Source of the DNA: Bacteroidales bacterium
GTDB taxonomy: Bacteria > Bacteroidota > Bacteroidia > Bacteroidales > P3
Reading direction: 5' to 3'
Assembly: GCA_024400565.1 (NCBI GenBank)
Contig: JAKSMQ010000004.1
Span: 1-64,000, forward strand
DNA length: 64,000 bases
Shown: piece by piece, positions 45,262 to 54,172 of the stretch
Layout of the letters: every line of letters begins with the position of its first letter
Numbering within the stretch: position 1 is the stretch's first letter
Notes under the pieces: model-generated
The model's input: the letters and a program-made list of their open reading frames with translations, nothing else
Databases searched by the model: none
What the model was told of the DNA's origin: nothing
Position numbers and translations under genes: made by a program

Positions 45262-48021
45262 ATGAGAAGATTCTGTATATTGCTGTTATTAATGCTGATA
45301 GGGGTTACCCTTTCGGCTCAGGAACAACGCGATCTCAAGTCGTTCCAGGCAGACTATACGCGTCTGTACAAGAACTATGTGCAACATCCTAATGACGTGA
45401 AGAATCTGCTCGACCTCTGCACTTTCTACTCTCAGCCTGAGAACCCTATGTTCAGCCTGGCTCTGGCTATGAAATATGTGTCGAACGCCGAGGAGGAATT
45501 CGTGAAGATGATTGAGGACAAGTCGCGTTACAAGGAAGCCAAGAAGGTGGTCGGGTATAAGATTAGCCTGGCTTCTATCCGTCAGCAGAAACAGCAGATT
45601 ATTGAGCAGACGCGCCAGTATATTACGGAAAATGAAGTGGGTGCTGTTGAGCTGACCAATATAGCGGCTTCTTTCAAGAGTGTGCCTGAAATAGCCCACA
45701 TGGCCGAGGGACGTCGTATAGCTTCGCTTCTGGAGGATATGAGACAGGAGGGTTCGCTTCAGGCCTACAAGACCTTTATAGAGAAATACCCCAAAACCAA
45801 CGAGTCGGAAGCTGCTCAGAGGGAAATGATCAAGCTGGCAACCAAGATTATCAACGAGGCTTCTACCGAGGCCGAGATTGACTCCCTGATGAAGGATTAC
45901 TCCCAGTATGAGGCTATCGAGCGTGCTGCCAAGAAGCGTAAGGCTTCGCTGGCCTATCTGGCTGTGAAGAAGATAAACAATGCTGAGGCATACAGGAACT
46001 TTATATCCAAGTATCCCTATGCCGACGAAAACAACGAGGCTCTTGACGCGTTGGAGACCTTCCGTGAGAGTGAGTATGCCCACCTCAAGACAGCCCGTCA
46101 GCTGGCCGATTTCGCCCTCAAGAACGATGATAGTCCTCTCGCCGAGCTGGCTTTGGTAAAACTCAGGGCTATGGTCCGCAACCAGCACGACCAGGTTGCC
46201 GCCCGTATCTATTTTGATAATTTCCCTCTCGACGTGGATTTCGGAAACCTCTACAAACTCTATTATTCTTGGGTTTCAGAAGAGGGTTGTGCCTCGCCTA
46301 TCGAGAAGTTTCAGAAAGAGAATCCTAATTTCCCTTATATGATGGCCACCCACGAGGAGTTGCGTCAGGCCAGGGTGAGGGATTCTGTCAATCTGCTGCT
46401 GCATTACGACGAGGATGACTTCTCCAATTTTGCCAACAAGCTTCGCAGTCTCAATGGCAAGCGTATCGCTTTTGTGGCCCTGCAACGATGTATGCAGCCT
46501 TTCGTGAAGGAGAAAAAGTGGGAAGAGGCTGTGGAGAGAATGGAATATTTCAAGTTCACCTTCGAGGATGTGGCCATAGAGGAATATAAGGAGCTGATGG
46601 CTATGGTTAAAGCCCCTGTCAACAAGAAGCGTGCTCTGGTCAACGAGGTTGTTCCTGCCTACAAGATGACCAATTCGGCCCTCCATCCCAACGGAAAACA
46701 TCTGTACTACAACCAGCGAAAGGCCGATGGTCACACCATCATTAGCGTGGCCCAGATAGTTACCGACAAGGATAAGGACTACAAGTGGAAAGGCATCGGT
46801 CCTTGCAAGTTTGACAATCTTGACAATCGCGACATTTATTTCTACTCTCTTTTTGACAATGGAAAGAAGATGATGCTGGGCAAGAACGGCGACATAATGA
46901 TAGCCGAACTGACTAACAATATATGGCATGTGTCTGAAGTATTGCCGGCTCCGGTCAATACAGAATATCGTGAGTATGATGCTACTATGCTCCCCGACGG
47001 GTCGGGCATACTGTTCGCCTCCGATCGTCCCAATGGTCACAACTATCAGCCTTCGGGCTCCTACTTCCATGGCGACACGGCCTTGGCCTCGGACCTCTAT
47101 TTTGCACCCCGCACCCTCGACGGATGGGGACAGCCTGTCAACCTCGGAATCAACATCAATACAGCCTATTGTGAGCATGCTCCCGTAATCAGCCGCGACC
47201 TCAAGACGCTTTATTTCATCTCTGACGGTTATGCCGGATTCGGGTTCGGCGACGTGATGATGGCAACCCGAAGCGATGTGAACGACTGGACTTCGTGGTC
47301 TAAGCCAGAGAACTATGGCAAAGAGACCAACTCAAGTTTCGATGAGGGTACTCTCACCATGACTGCCGACGAGAAGCAGCTCTTTATCTGTTCGAACCGA
47401 AGCGGTCGTTATGGATGCTATAGCGTGGCAACCAGCCATAAAGCCTCTACCTCTCAGGTCGACTTTACTATCTCGACGTCGAGCCATAGTCTTGATATCG
47501 ATGTGATAGACTGGGGTTCGAAGAGCGTATGTGTCAAGACCTCCATCGAGGTAGATAACCCGCTTAAGATACAGTTGCACAAAGAAAAGAACTTCGCGGT
47601 CATGGCTCAGCCTTCGTCCGATTTCTTTACGCCCACTATCTGTTTCGACATCAAGAGTGGCAGTAATATCGAACTTACCAGCATAGCTGCAACAGATAGC
47701 CTGGCAGACTCCATCCCCTTGGCAGCCATTACCTTTGAGGAAGGAACATCCATTCCGACCCCTTATGCCGTAAGAGAACTCAACAGCCTGGTCCAGTTCC
47801 TTGCCGCGCATCCCGAGAGAGGCAAGATATACCTATATGTCAATGTGATGGGCGGAGATGATAAGTTGTGTTACGATTTATCCTACCAGCGTGGTCTCTA
47901 TATCAAAACCTATCTTGAGCAACATGGTATCGAACAGGGACGAGTGCTCTGTGTCAACTATGGCAATGTCAACTATAAGGCAGCAGCCAAGCCAAGAGCC
48001 GAGATAGAATGTCGTTTCTAA
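45262..48021 (+). CDS. PD40 protein with TPR-like repeats and a degenerate OmpA-like C-terminus, 919 aa
   Basis: Signal peptide about 1-19 (ending LSAQ). TPR-like helices occupy about 20-440, with the same GSLQAYKTFIEKYPKT and NAEAYRNFISKYPYA units as the OmpA/PD40 gene at 39116. PD40 propeller repeats occupy about 470-735 (ATMLPDGSGILFASD, APVISRDLKTLYFISDG, LTMTADEKQLFICS). The last 95 residues align in outline with OmpA (YDLSYQRGLYIKTYLEQHGI; PRAEIECRF), but GHTDxxG and the Asp that binds peptidoglycan are missing. It is a paralogue that likely no longer binds peptidoglycan. In the operon it is followed 24 bp later by the Sua5 gene. Confidence 0.88.
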   Translation: MRRFCILLLLMLIGVTLSAQEQRDLKSFQADYTRLYKNYVQHPNDVKNLLDLCTFYSQPENPMFSLALAMKYVSNAEEEFVKMIEDKSRYKEAKKVVGYKISLASIRQQKQQIIEQTRQYITENEVGAVELTNIAASFKSVPEIAHMAEGRRIASLLEDMRQEGSLQAYKTFIEKYPKTNESEAAQREMIKLATKIINEASTEAEIDSLMKDYSQYEAIERAAKKRKASLAYLAVKKINNAEAYRNFISKYPYADENNEALDALETFRESEYAHLKTARQLADFALKNDDSPLAELALVKLRAMVRNQHDQVAARIYFDNFPLDVDFGNLYKLYYSWVSEEGCASPIEKFQKENPNFPYMMATHEELRQARVRDSVNLLLHYDEDDFSNFANKLRSLNGKRIAFVALQRCMQPFVKEKKWEEAVERMEYFKFTFEDVAIEEYKELMAMVKAPVNKKRALVNEVVPAYKMTNSALHPNGKHLYYNQRKADGHTIISVAQIVTDKDKDYKWKGIGPCKFDNLDNRDIYFYSLFDNGKKMMLGKNGDIMIAELTNNIWHVSEVLPAPVNTEYREYDATMLPDGSGILFASDRPNGHNYQPSGSYFHGDTALASDLYFAPRTLDGWGQPVNLGININTAYCEHAPVISRDLKTLYFISDGYAGFGFGDVMMATRSDVNDWTSWSKPENYGKETNSSFDEGTLTMTADEKQLFICSNRSGRYGCYSVATSHKASTSQVDFTISTSSHSLDIDVIDWGSKSVCVKTSIEVDNPLKIQLHKEKNFAVMAQPSSDFFTPTICFDIKSGSNIELTSIAATDSLADSIPLAAITFEEGTSIPTPYAVRELNSLVQFLAAHPERGKIYLYVNVMGGDDKLCYDLSYQRGLYIKTYLEQHGIEQGRVLCVNYGNVNYKAAAKPRAEIECRF

Positions 48022-48045
48022 CCAACCTATAACACTTGCCGATAC

Positions 48046-48660
48046 ATGCTCGTAAAACTATATCCGGATAATCCTAATAGCCGCGAAGTCAATAAGATTG
48101 CCGATGTGCTCAACCAAGGCGGAATAGTAGTGATACCTACCGATACGCTCTATGCCTTTGCCTGCAGTATGCAATTCAAGAAGGCTGTAGAGACCATAGC
48201 CCAGCTTAAGGGTTTCAGCCTCAAGAAGGCTAAATATTCCATGCTCTGTGCCGATCTCAGTCAGCTTTCAGAGTATGTCCGACCACTCGACAAGGATACC
48301 TTTTCGTTGCTTAGAGAGTGTCTGCCTGGACCTTTTACTTTCATTATGGATGCCAATAATGAAGTTCCCCGCAACTATCAGAATGCCAATAAGACGATAG
48401 GACTCAGAGTGCCTGCTAACCCCATCAGTCATGCCATAGTAGAGGCTGTTGGCTGCCCCCTAATCGTTACCTCGGTCCGACAGGAGGATATGGAGAGCGA
48501 ATACCTGACCGATCCCGAACTCATCCACGAAGCCTTCGGTCGTAGAGTTGACCTTGTGGTTGACGGCGGCATAGGCGAAGAGGAACCTTCTACTGTAGTT
48601 GACTGTAGCGGTGGCGGATTTGAGGTGATACGTCAGGGAAAAGGAATCTTACCCGAATAG
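48046..48660 (+). CDS. L-threonylcarbamoyladenylate synthase (Sua5/YrdC/YciO family)
   Basis: 204 residues with GGIVVIPTDTLYAFACSM near the N-terminus, KKAKYSMLCADLSQLSEYV and CLPGPFTFIMDAN and TIGLRVPANPISHAIVEAVG, which form the YrdC fold that binds threonine, bicarbonate and ATP. It has the YrdC domain only, no Sua5 C-terminal domain. The first residues match YciO-like members, so it may be a paralogue of the tRNA t6A enzyme. It follows an envelope protein gene and starts 10 bp before the next gene. Confidence 0.88.
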   Translation: MLVKLYPDNPNSREVNKIADVLNQGGIVVIPTDTLYAFACSMQFKKAVETIAQLKGFSLKKAKYSMLCADLSQLSEYVRPLDKDTFSLLRECLPGPFTFIMDANNEVPRNYQNANKTIGLRVPANPISHAIVEAVGCPLIVTSVRQEDMESEYLTDPELIHEAFGRRVDLVVDGGIGEEEPSTVVDCSGGGFEVIRQGKGILPE

Positions 48661-48669
48661 AAATAAATT

Positions 48670-49146
48670 ATGCCAACATTTACCTATACCACATCCTCGC
48701 GCGGAGGTTTCTTTACCCGTACAGTTGTACTGGCTCTTGCGGTCATGATGGCCACAATCCTCCTTAACAAAGGTATTCATATCAACAGCAATACCTCCTT
48801 TGGATACATTGCAACCGCCCTAGGAACGGCTATTGTAATCGCCTTTCTCGACAATATTGTACGCCCCATACTGCTCGTAGTAACCTTTCCCTTTACTATC
48901 ATCTCGATGGGGCTGTTTGTGTTTGTTATCAACGCCATTATCATCGAGATGGCCGACGGCCTGCTCGGAAAATCCTTTGAGGTCGACAGCTTTGGATGGG
49001 CGTTGCTCTTTAGTTTGATAATCACTATAGTGAACTATATTCTGGAATACATCCGACGTAAGGTGGAACAAGAACCTTATCAGGAGAACAATACGCCTCA
49101 TAATGATGATCCCAACCACTTCGACGAGTACGAGGAGGTAGATTGA
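48670..49146 (+). CDS. Phage holin-family 4 (PF04020) membrane protein
   Basis: 158 residues with four hydrophobic helices. The motif DNIVRPILLVVTFPFTIISMGLFVFVIN with the Arg-Pro pair is typical of PF04020. The C-terminal tail is hydrophilic and acidic. Despite its name the family is widespread in chromosomes and is not by itself a sign of prophage; no other phage gene is near. Starts 10 bp after the stop of the Sua5 gene. Confidence 0.85.
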   Translation: MPTFTYTTSSRGGFFTRTVVLALAVMMATILLNKGIHINSNTSFGYIATALGTAIVIAFLDNIVRPILLVVTFPFTIISMGLFVFVINAIIIEMADGLLGKSFEVDSFGWALLFSLIITIVNYILEYIRRKVEQEPYQENNTPHNDDPNHFDEYEEVD

Positions 49147-49205
49147 TTATCCGGTGTAAATTATCGAAAATCAATACTCTGAACAAATATTCTTTTACAT
49201 AATAT

Positions 49206-50087
49206 ATGAAACAGTTTACTTCTGTTGCTGCCCTCAGGGAAGCCCTCGCAGCCGAACGTATTCAAAATCGTACCATAGGTCTTGTCCCCACTATGGGTGC
49301 CCTTCACGAAGGCCATCTCTCGCTTATTACCCGTGCCAAGAAAGAGTGCGACGTGGTTGTAGTGAGTGTTTTTGTAAATCCCATTCAGTTCAATAACCAG
49401 GAAGACCTGGCTAAATATCCCCGCACGCTCGAGGCAGATCTTTCCAAACTTGAGAGTGTAGATACTGACTATGTACTTACTCCTACAGTAGAGGAGATGT
49501 ATCCCGAACCCGTTACCGATGAGTATCATTTCGGACAGATAGAAGAGGTTATGGAAGGTCCTCAGCGTCCGGGTCATTTTTCGGGTGTAGCCGTTGTGGT
49601 ACGCCGTCTGTTCGACATCGTAGAGCCTAAACGCGCTTATTTTGGAGAGAAAGATTTCCAACAGATTGCCATTATCCGTAATCTGCTCGAACAGATAAAG
49701 TATCCCATCGAACTTGTTCCCTGTCCTATCGTCCGTGCCGAGGATGGCCTGGCCCTCAGTAGCCGTAATATGCGACTCAGTCCCGCTGCCCGAGCTGTAG
49801 CTCCCACTATCTATGCTACACTCCGTAAGGCTGTGGAAATGAGTAAGACTCATAGTGTTGAAGAGGTAAAGGAATGGGCCGTTAAGAGCCTTCTTGCCTT
49901 TGAGCAGCCCGATGGTACCATCGTCAACCCCGAGACCTATCATATCTTCGACCCCGAATATTTCGAGATTGTGGACGATACTACGCTCCAGCCTGTAAAG
50001 AACTGGGAGGATTCGAAGGGTATCGTTGGCTGTATCACCGTGTGGCTCACAGGTGTACGTCTCATCGACATGATTCGTTTCAAGTAA
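49206..50087 (+). CDS. panC: Pantothenate synthetase
   Basis: 293 residues. VPTMGALHEGHLSLI carries the HxGH nucleotide motif, VFVNPIQFN the pantoate site and RPGHFSGVAVVVRRLF, KDFQQIAIIRNL and LSSRNMRLS are further family motifs. It joins pantoate and beta-alanine with ATP to pantothenate, the CoA precursor. It is the last gene of the run, 59 bp after the membrane protein, and ends in a clear terminator. Confidence 0.97.
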   Translation: MKQFTSVAALREALAAERIQNRTIGLVPTMGALHEGHLSLITRAKKECDVVVVSVFVNPIQFNNQEDLAKYPRTLEADLSKLESVDTDYVLTPTVEEMYPEPVTDEYHFGQIEEVMEGPQRPGHFSGVAVVVRRLFDIVEPKRAYFGEKDFQQIAIIRNLLEQIKYPIELVPCPIVRAEDGLALSSRNMRLSPAARAVAPTIYATLRKAVEMSKTHSVEEVKEWAVKSLLAFEQPDGTIVNPETYHIFDPEYFEIVDDTTLQPVKNWEDSKGIVGCITVWLTGVRLIDMIRFK

Positions 50088-50111
50088 TACAATACACAAC
50101 GTAGAATGACG

Positions 50112-50141
50112 GAGACCGATGTATTTCGGTCTCTTTTTTTT
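50112..50141 (+). terminator. panC terminator
   Basis: GAGACCGA and TCGGTCTC form a perfect 8-bp stem over a 6-nt loop, followed by T8. Confidence 0.9.
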
Positions 50142-50184
50142 GTCTCGATTTGCATTTTTGTCCCGACTTTGTTATATTTCGGTT

Positions 50185-50514
50185 ATGAAAAGAAATATTA
50201 CATTATACATTAATCTTATGAAGAATCTTATCGTCTTTATGCTGATTATTCTTACAATTTGTTCCTTTACAAACAATTTCTCTTTTTCTAATATCGGATT
50301 GGAAGAGGTTTTTTATGTTTCTTTGAAAGATGTTGTTTGTGATTATAAACTATTGGTATATAGTTTTCTATTGGTTGCCTATACTTCGTGTTTAGTACGA
50401 TTGTGTCTTTTGTATAGAGTGATATTGAAGAGACGTGGTCTACACATCTTACCCTCTCTAGTGATTCCTTACGTAGGGTTAGATATTGGAGAAAATCGTA
50501 ACCAGTCCACCTAA
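50185..50514 (+). CDS. Putative small membrane protein, 109 aa
   Basis: The longest frame opens at 50119 inside the panC terminator, so ATG 50185 (MKRNITLYINLMKNLIVFM) is the better start. It encodes two hydrophobic helices (about 14-30 and 56-85) and a basic C-terminus (YRVILKRRGLHIL). No family recognised. An imperfect promoter (TATATTTC) lies just upstream, and a terminator beside array D follows. AT content is higher than in neighbouring genes. It may be a genuine orphan or a chance ORF. Confidence 0.4.
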   Translation: MKRNITLYINLMKNLIVFMLIILTICSFTNNFSFSNIGLEEVFYVSLKDVVCDYKLLVYSFLLVAYTSCLVRLCLLYRVILKRRGLHILPSLVIPYVGLDIGENRNQST

Positions 50515-50542
50515 AACGTCCCGGTAGTAGTCCTTTATAGAA

Positions 50543-50585
50543 GGGTAACCTCATTCATTTTGGGGTTACCCTTCTTCTTTTTTTC
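50543..50585 (+). terminator. Terminator left of array D
   Basis: GGGTAACC and GGTTACCC form an 8-bp stem over a 13-nt loop, followed by a long T/C tract (TTCTTCTTTTTTT). The stem sequence parallels the terminator left of array C. Confidence 0.85.
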
Positions 50586-50604
50586 TCTTTTATACCCCAA
50601 AAAT

Positions 50605-50723
50605 AGCCTAGGCTAACTAGTGAAATAGCCTAGGCTAACTGGTGATGTAGCTTAGGCTAACTGGTGAAGTAGCTCAGGCTATCGACAAAATAGCCTAGGC
50701 TATCTGACGATGTAGCCTAGGCT
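50605..50723 (+). repeat. Array D: six AGCCTAGGCT-type palindromes at 21-22-bp spacing
   Basis: Units start at 50605, 50627, 50649, 50671, 50692 and 50714. Four are exact AGCCTAGGCT; two are variants (AGCTTAGGCT, AGCTCAGGCT). Linkers include AACTAGTGAAAT and AACTGGTGAAGT, the latter identical to a linker in array C. The array lies between a plus-strand terminator and the end of the convergent lipoprotein gene at 50750. Confidence 0.92.
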
Positions 50724-50749
50724 ATAATTAAAATCCCAAGGAAAAGTGA

Positions 50750-51592
50750 CTATTTTAACTTCTCAAATCCAACTTTTGTCCCTGACTCGTAAGGTATCAT
50801 CAGGTGAATGTCGTTGTCGTGGTGGTCGTAGAAAAGGTACCAGGTGTTGGTTCCGTTCTTGGTGCGGACATAGTCGTGAAGAATCTTCTCAATGTACATT
50901 ACTGCGCAATCTGTACCCATCTGACGTGCAACAGCATAGGCGTCGTTAACATTTATCTTTTTCTGTTCCACCTGCATATTGGCCTTTTCGTTTTTCATTG
51001 ATAATACTACTCCATGGAAGTCCATATCATCAGATAATTCTATGTTGTAGAAGTAGAAACTGGTGTCGTAGTCCATCTGCAGCCATACATTGCCCGAAAA
51101 GTGACGTATATTGTGGTCGTAGGCATAATAGGTCCCTTTGCGGGTATAGAAATCACTACGTGAGGATTCTACAAACTCTTCTGCCTCAAGTGCATAGATG
51201 TCGAGTATGAGTGCGTCGCGAGAGGGTGGGGGCAACAGTCTCTCTTCCTGTACTACAATTACCGGAATGTGAGATTTGCTCAGCGTATAGAGCAATGACT
51301 GAGAGAATTGGCTCAGGAAGATGGAATCGTTCAGCCGGCCAAGAATGGCGTTGAGCTCGGCATGAACCGAGTCCTTCTGTTCTGGCGACAGACTGGTTGT
51401 GTCGACTGCGGCCGATGTATTGGTAAAGGCTACTGTCTTAGGAAGATAGACATATATCTGTTCGGTGGCTTTGGAACTTTTGTGTTTATGCTTGCGAAGA
51501 TATTGTTTAGCGTAGTGATAGTCACTTGAACATGAAGCGAGTAACATCGTGGCAAGGGTTATACAAAAGAAGAATATATAATGACGTTTCAT
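50750..51592 (-). CDS. Unknown lipoprotein, 280 aa
   Basis: Signal peptide with lipobox LLASC (Cys21). The first mature residues are Tyr/His/Lys-rich (YHYAKQYLRKHKHKSS), followed by a globular part with no recognised domain (EQIYVYLPKTVAFTNT; ALILDIYALEAEEFVE; WLQMDYDTSFYFYNIEL). The length and the Ser/Asp-rich start suggest a periplasmic or surface-facing lipoprotein. A separate unit: its promoter was not identified and the convergent gap carries array D. Gene certain, function unknown. Confidence 0.8.
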   Translation of the reverse strand: MKRHYIFFFCITLATMLLASCSSDYHYAKQYLRKHKHKSSKATEQIYVYLPKTVAFTNTSAAVDTTSLSPEQKDSVHAELNAILGRLNDSIFLSQFSQSLLYTLSKSHIPVIVVQEERLLPPPSRDALILDIYALEAEEFVESSRSDFYTRKGTYYAYDHNIRHFSGNVWLQMDYDTSFYFYNIELSDDMDFHGVVLSMKNEKANMQVEQKKINVNDAYAVARQMGTDCAVMYIEKILHDYVRTKNGTNTWYLFYDHHDNDIHLMIPYESGTKVGFEKLK

Positions 51593-51702
51593 AGGGACGT
51601 TTTTTTAAGAAACGTGGCTGTTTTAATATTATTGTACGCGGGCGTAGGAATATTATAGCTTGGATTCTACTCTGAAGACTCGTAGTCTCTTAGAATATAG
51701 TA

Positions 51703-51744
51703 GAGAGAGGATTTCCTCTCAGAGGACTCCTCTCTCCTGTTGGT
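51703..51744 (-). terminator. Terminator after the HMA gene
   Basis: GAGAGAGG and CCTCTCTC pair over an 18-nt loop, with an inner GAGG/CCTC pairing possible; just past the HMA gene stop at 51756. Confidence 0.5.
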
Positions 51745-51755
51745 GGCTGGTTGGG

Positions 51756-52067
51756 TTATTTCTTCTTCTTGTCTTTTTCTTTTGGAACGTCTTTGACTAC
51801 CTTACATTCGTATCCGATAGTGCTCATGGCTTTAGTGATGTTTTCTGCATTAGTCTTACGGGCATCATAGGTGAAGGTAACGGTCTGTTTCTCAAGAGAG
51901 GTTTCAATCTTGGTAATGCCACGTTCATACATCATGTGTTTCTTGATTTTGGTCTCACATTTGTTGCAATGCATTTCGGGCGTAGTTTTTACTACAAGCA
52001 TGCGCAGTTGTGATCCGCCCAACAATAGGGCAATGCTAAGGAATAGCACGTTGAGAATGTTCTTCAT
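51756..52067 (-). CDS. Exported heavy-metal-associated (HMA) domain protein
   Basis: 103 residues. A signal-like N-terminal hydrophobic segment (about 4-20) is followed by the HMA motif MHCNKC (Cys34 and Cys37) and the fold pattern through KIETSLEKQTVTFTYD and ITKAMSTIGYECKVV. The C-terminus is Lys-rich (KEKDKKKK). HMA domains bind Cu(I) or other soft metals; the export signal puts it in the periplasm or on the surface. It is the last of three genes with a TonB receptor and a Cys-rich protein, 36 bp after the receptor stop. Confidence 0.9.
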   Translation of the reverse strand: MKNILNVLFLSIALLLGGSQLRMLVVKTTPEMHCNKCETKIKKHMMYERGITKIETSLEKQTVTFTYDARKTNAENITKAMSTIGYECKVVKDVPKEKDKKKK

Positions 52068-52103
52068 GGTTATTGTAATTGAATGATTAAAAGCTTATTT
52101 TGG

Positions 52104-54089
52104 TTATTTATCTTTTCCGAAGAGGTTGGCTCTGATGCCGAAGTATCCCATTATGCCGTGCATGGGTCCCCATATCATAGTGGGTTCGAAACTATCGCTC
52201 CAGGGATTAGTGGCTTTGATGATGGGGTTGGGTTGGCGGTAGTTGGTAAGGTTTTCGCCTCCAATGTAGATACTGTAGTGGCGGAAATTTCGGGTTATCT
52301 GTGCGTTAAGCATAGGATAGGCGGGGAATCTCTCATCCCAGGAGAGGCTTCCGTCGTCAAGGGTATAAGGATCGGGCATTCGGCCGCCTCCATTTATCTG
52401 GAGGGTAAGGTCTACCTGCCAGAGTCCCATTCGGGGTTTCCACGAGGCGGTAAAGAGGCCTTTCAGTCGGGATGTAAGGGGTGCTTCTCTGAGCTGGTTA
52501 TCATAGGTACAACGCACGTCGTTGACACGGAAAGCGGCGGTCGCTTCCAGAAGTTCGTCCACGATGGGGTAGGTTGCATCCACCTGGATGGTATGGGAGT
52601 AGGAACGGCCATCGAGGTTATCTATGGTGATGGCCAAGGGGTCAGAATCGTAGTTGATGACAGCCTGATTCAGGAAGTTGGTATAGTATTCCTCGTAGTT
52701 TATCTTGAGGTATTTCTTCTCTGCAACGGGGATAGTGAATGCAGCTGAGATACCGGTATTCCATGCCTCTTCCATGTTGAGATCGGGGTTGATGTTGAGT
52801 TGTCGGCCCGAAGCCAGAAGGAAGTGGTTTTCTGCCAGAACGTAGGGTACACGATAGCCTTTTCCTAACGAACCGCGTATTGTAACCCAGTCAGCAGGCA
52901 TCCATTTAAGGTGCATTCGGGGAGTTGCAAATGCTCCGTAAAGGTTGCTGTAGTCGGCTCGAATACCCACCATAGCGGTAAACTTGTAGGTGGGAGTAAA
53001 GGTGTATTGGGCATAGGCTCCTGGTACAAGCTCCTGGGTTGAGGAGAACGTTCCCTTGAGTGTTTCGTCCATATTGTCAGCCTTGAAACTGAGTCCTGCC
53101 GAGATAGAATGCACAAAGTCAAAGTCGTGCTCGAAGAGGAGCTGGGTAGACAGATTGTTGTGTCGGTTGAGATAGTCCTTGGCTCCGAAGAGGCCGTCGA
53201 GGTCGAAGTGGTTGAAGGTGGCGATTAGGGCTATGTTGGTGTTATGACCATGGTCGATAATGTAGGCATGCTTCATGTGGACATCGAAGCGGTTGTTATT
53301 GAGCAGTACCCGGTAGGGAGTGGCTAAACTTTCGCTTAATATCTGACCACCTTCTCTTCTCTCGGAAAGAAATCCCAGGCCGCCGTGGAAGATGTAATTC
53401 TCTCCCATATATTTCCATCGGTTAGAGAGGTGTATCTGTTCTATTGAAGGGGAGTCGTGCCAGAGGTCTCCGTCATGGTCAAGGTGAGAAAAGTCTTTCT
53501 CGTAATGGGCCAGAACCTCTGTTCCCAGCTTGTCGGTCAGTCGGCGGCTGGCTACAATGTTGCCTTCAGCTTTGCCCTTGCTGTCGCCAAACAGATTGAG
53601 TAATAGTCCAGAAGGCTCGTCGGGCTTGAGATATTCTACGTCTATCTGACCTGTGATACTCTGAAAGCCATGCTTTACAGATGAAGCTCCTTTGCTGACA
53701 GAAATACTTCTCATCCAGGTTCCTGGTACATAATTGAGGGCATAAGGGGTGGCTGCACCTGTGAGGTTGGGCATATTCTCGGTAAGCATCTGAACGTATA
53801 GACCACTCAGTCCGAGAAGTTTAATCTGTTTGGCACCCACGGCTGCATCGCTATAGTTGACATCGACGCTTGGGTTGGTTACAAAGCTCTCGCCTAGGTT
53901 GCAGCATGCCGCACGTTTCAATTCGCCAAGCCCCATCATCTGGCCGTTCTCGGCCCCGCTGAGACGTTGCATCTTTATCTCGCTTCTGCCGCGAATAGAG
54001 ACCGATTTCAGCGTTCGGGTGCTGTCGTTCTGGGCCTGTAGAGACAGGCATACCAGCAAGGTGAGTCCTAACAATATATAATGTTTCAT
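52104..54089 (-). CDS. TonB-dependent outer membrane receptor, likely metal-related
   Basis: Start at 54089 (MKHYILLGLTLLVCLSLQAQ is a signal peptide); the longer ORF to 54116 hides it. The plug domain runs about 30-160 (SVSIRGRSEIKMQ, KQIKLLGLSGLYVQMLTENMPN, SVSKGASSVKHGFQSITGQIDVEYLKP), then a 22-strand barrel ends in IRANLFGKDK. There is no N-terminal carboxypeptidase-like domain as in SusC, so this is a classical ligand receptor. A CC pair in the plug (KRAACCNLGESF) is unusual. Its place between the HMA protein and the Cys-rich protein suggests import of copper or another soft metal, or of a metallophore; this is inference. Confidence 0.93.
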   Translation of the reverse strand: MKHYILLGLTLLVCLSLQAQNDSTRTLKSVSIRGRSEIKMQRLSGAENGQMMGLGELKRAACCNLGESFVTNPSVDVNYSDAAVGAKQIKLLGLSGLYVQMLTENMPNLTGAATPYALNYVPGTWMRSISVSKGASSVKHGFQSITGQIDVEYLKPDEPSGLLLNLFGDSKGKAEGNIVASRRLTDKLGTEVLAHYEKDFSHLDHDGDLWHDSPSIEQIHLSNRWKYMGENYIFHGGLGFLSERREGGQILSESLATPYRVLLNNNRFDVHMKHAYIIDHGHNTNIALIATFNHFDLDGLFGAKDYLNRHNNLSTQLLFEHDFDFVHSISAGLSFKADNMDETLKGTFSSTQELVPGAYAQYTFTPTYKFTAMVGIRADYSNLYGAFATPRMHLKWMPADWVTIRGSLGKGYRVPYVLAENHFLLASGRQLNINPDLNMEEAWNTGISAAFTIPVAEKKYLKINYEEYYTNFLNQAVINYDSDPLAITIDNLDGRSYSHTIQVDATYPIVDELLEATAAFRVNDVRCTYDNQLREAPLTSRLKGLFTASWKPRMGLWQVDLTLQINGGGRMPDPYTLDDGSLSWDERFPAYPMLNAQITRNFRHYSIYIGGENLTNYRQPNPIIKATNPWSDSFEPTMIWGPMHGIMGYFGIRANLFGKDK

Positions 54090-54172
54090 TAAGATGGATT
54101 TGAATGAATGATACAAATAGTAAGTTACTCCTCTGAACGAAGAGTCGAATGTCTATAAGGAGGGCGTATCAA

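Noticed and set aside
48670..49146. Prophage remnant because of the holin-family gene
   Set aside because: PF04020 proteins are common chromosomal membrane proteins, and no other phage gene is present.
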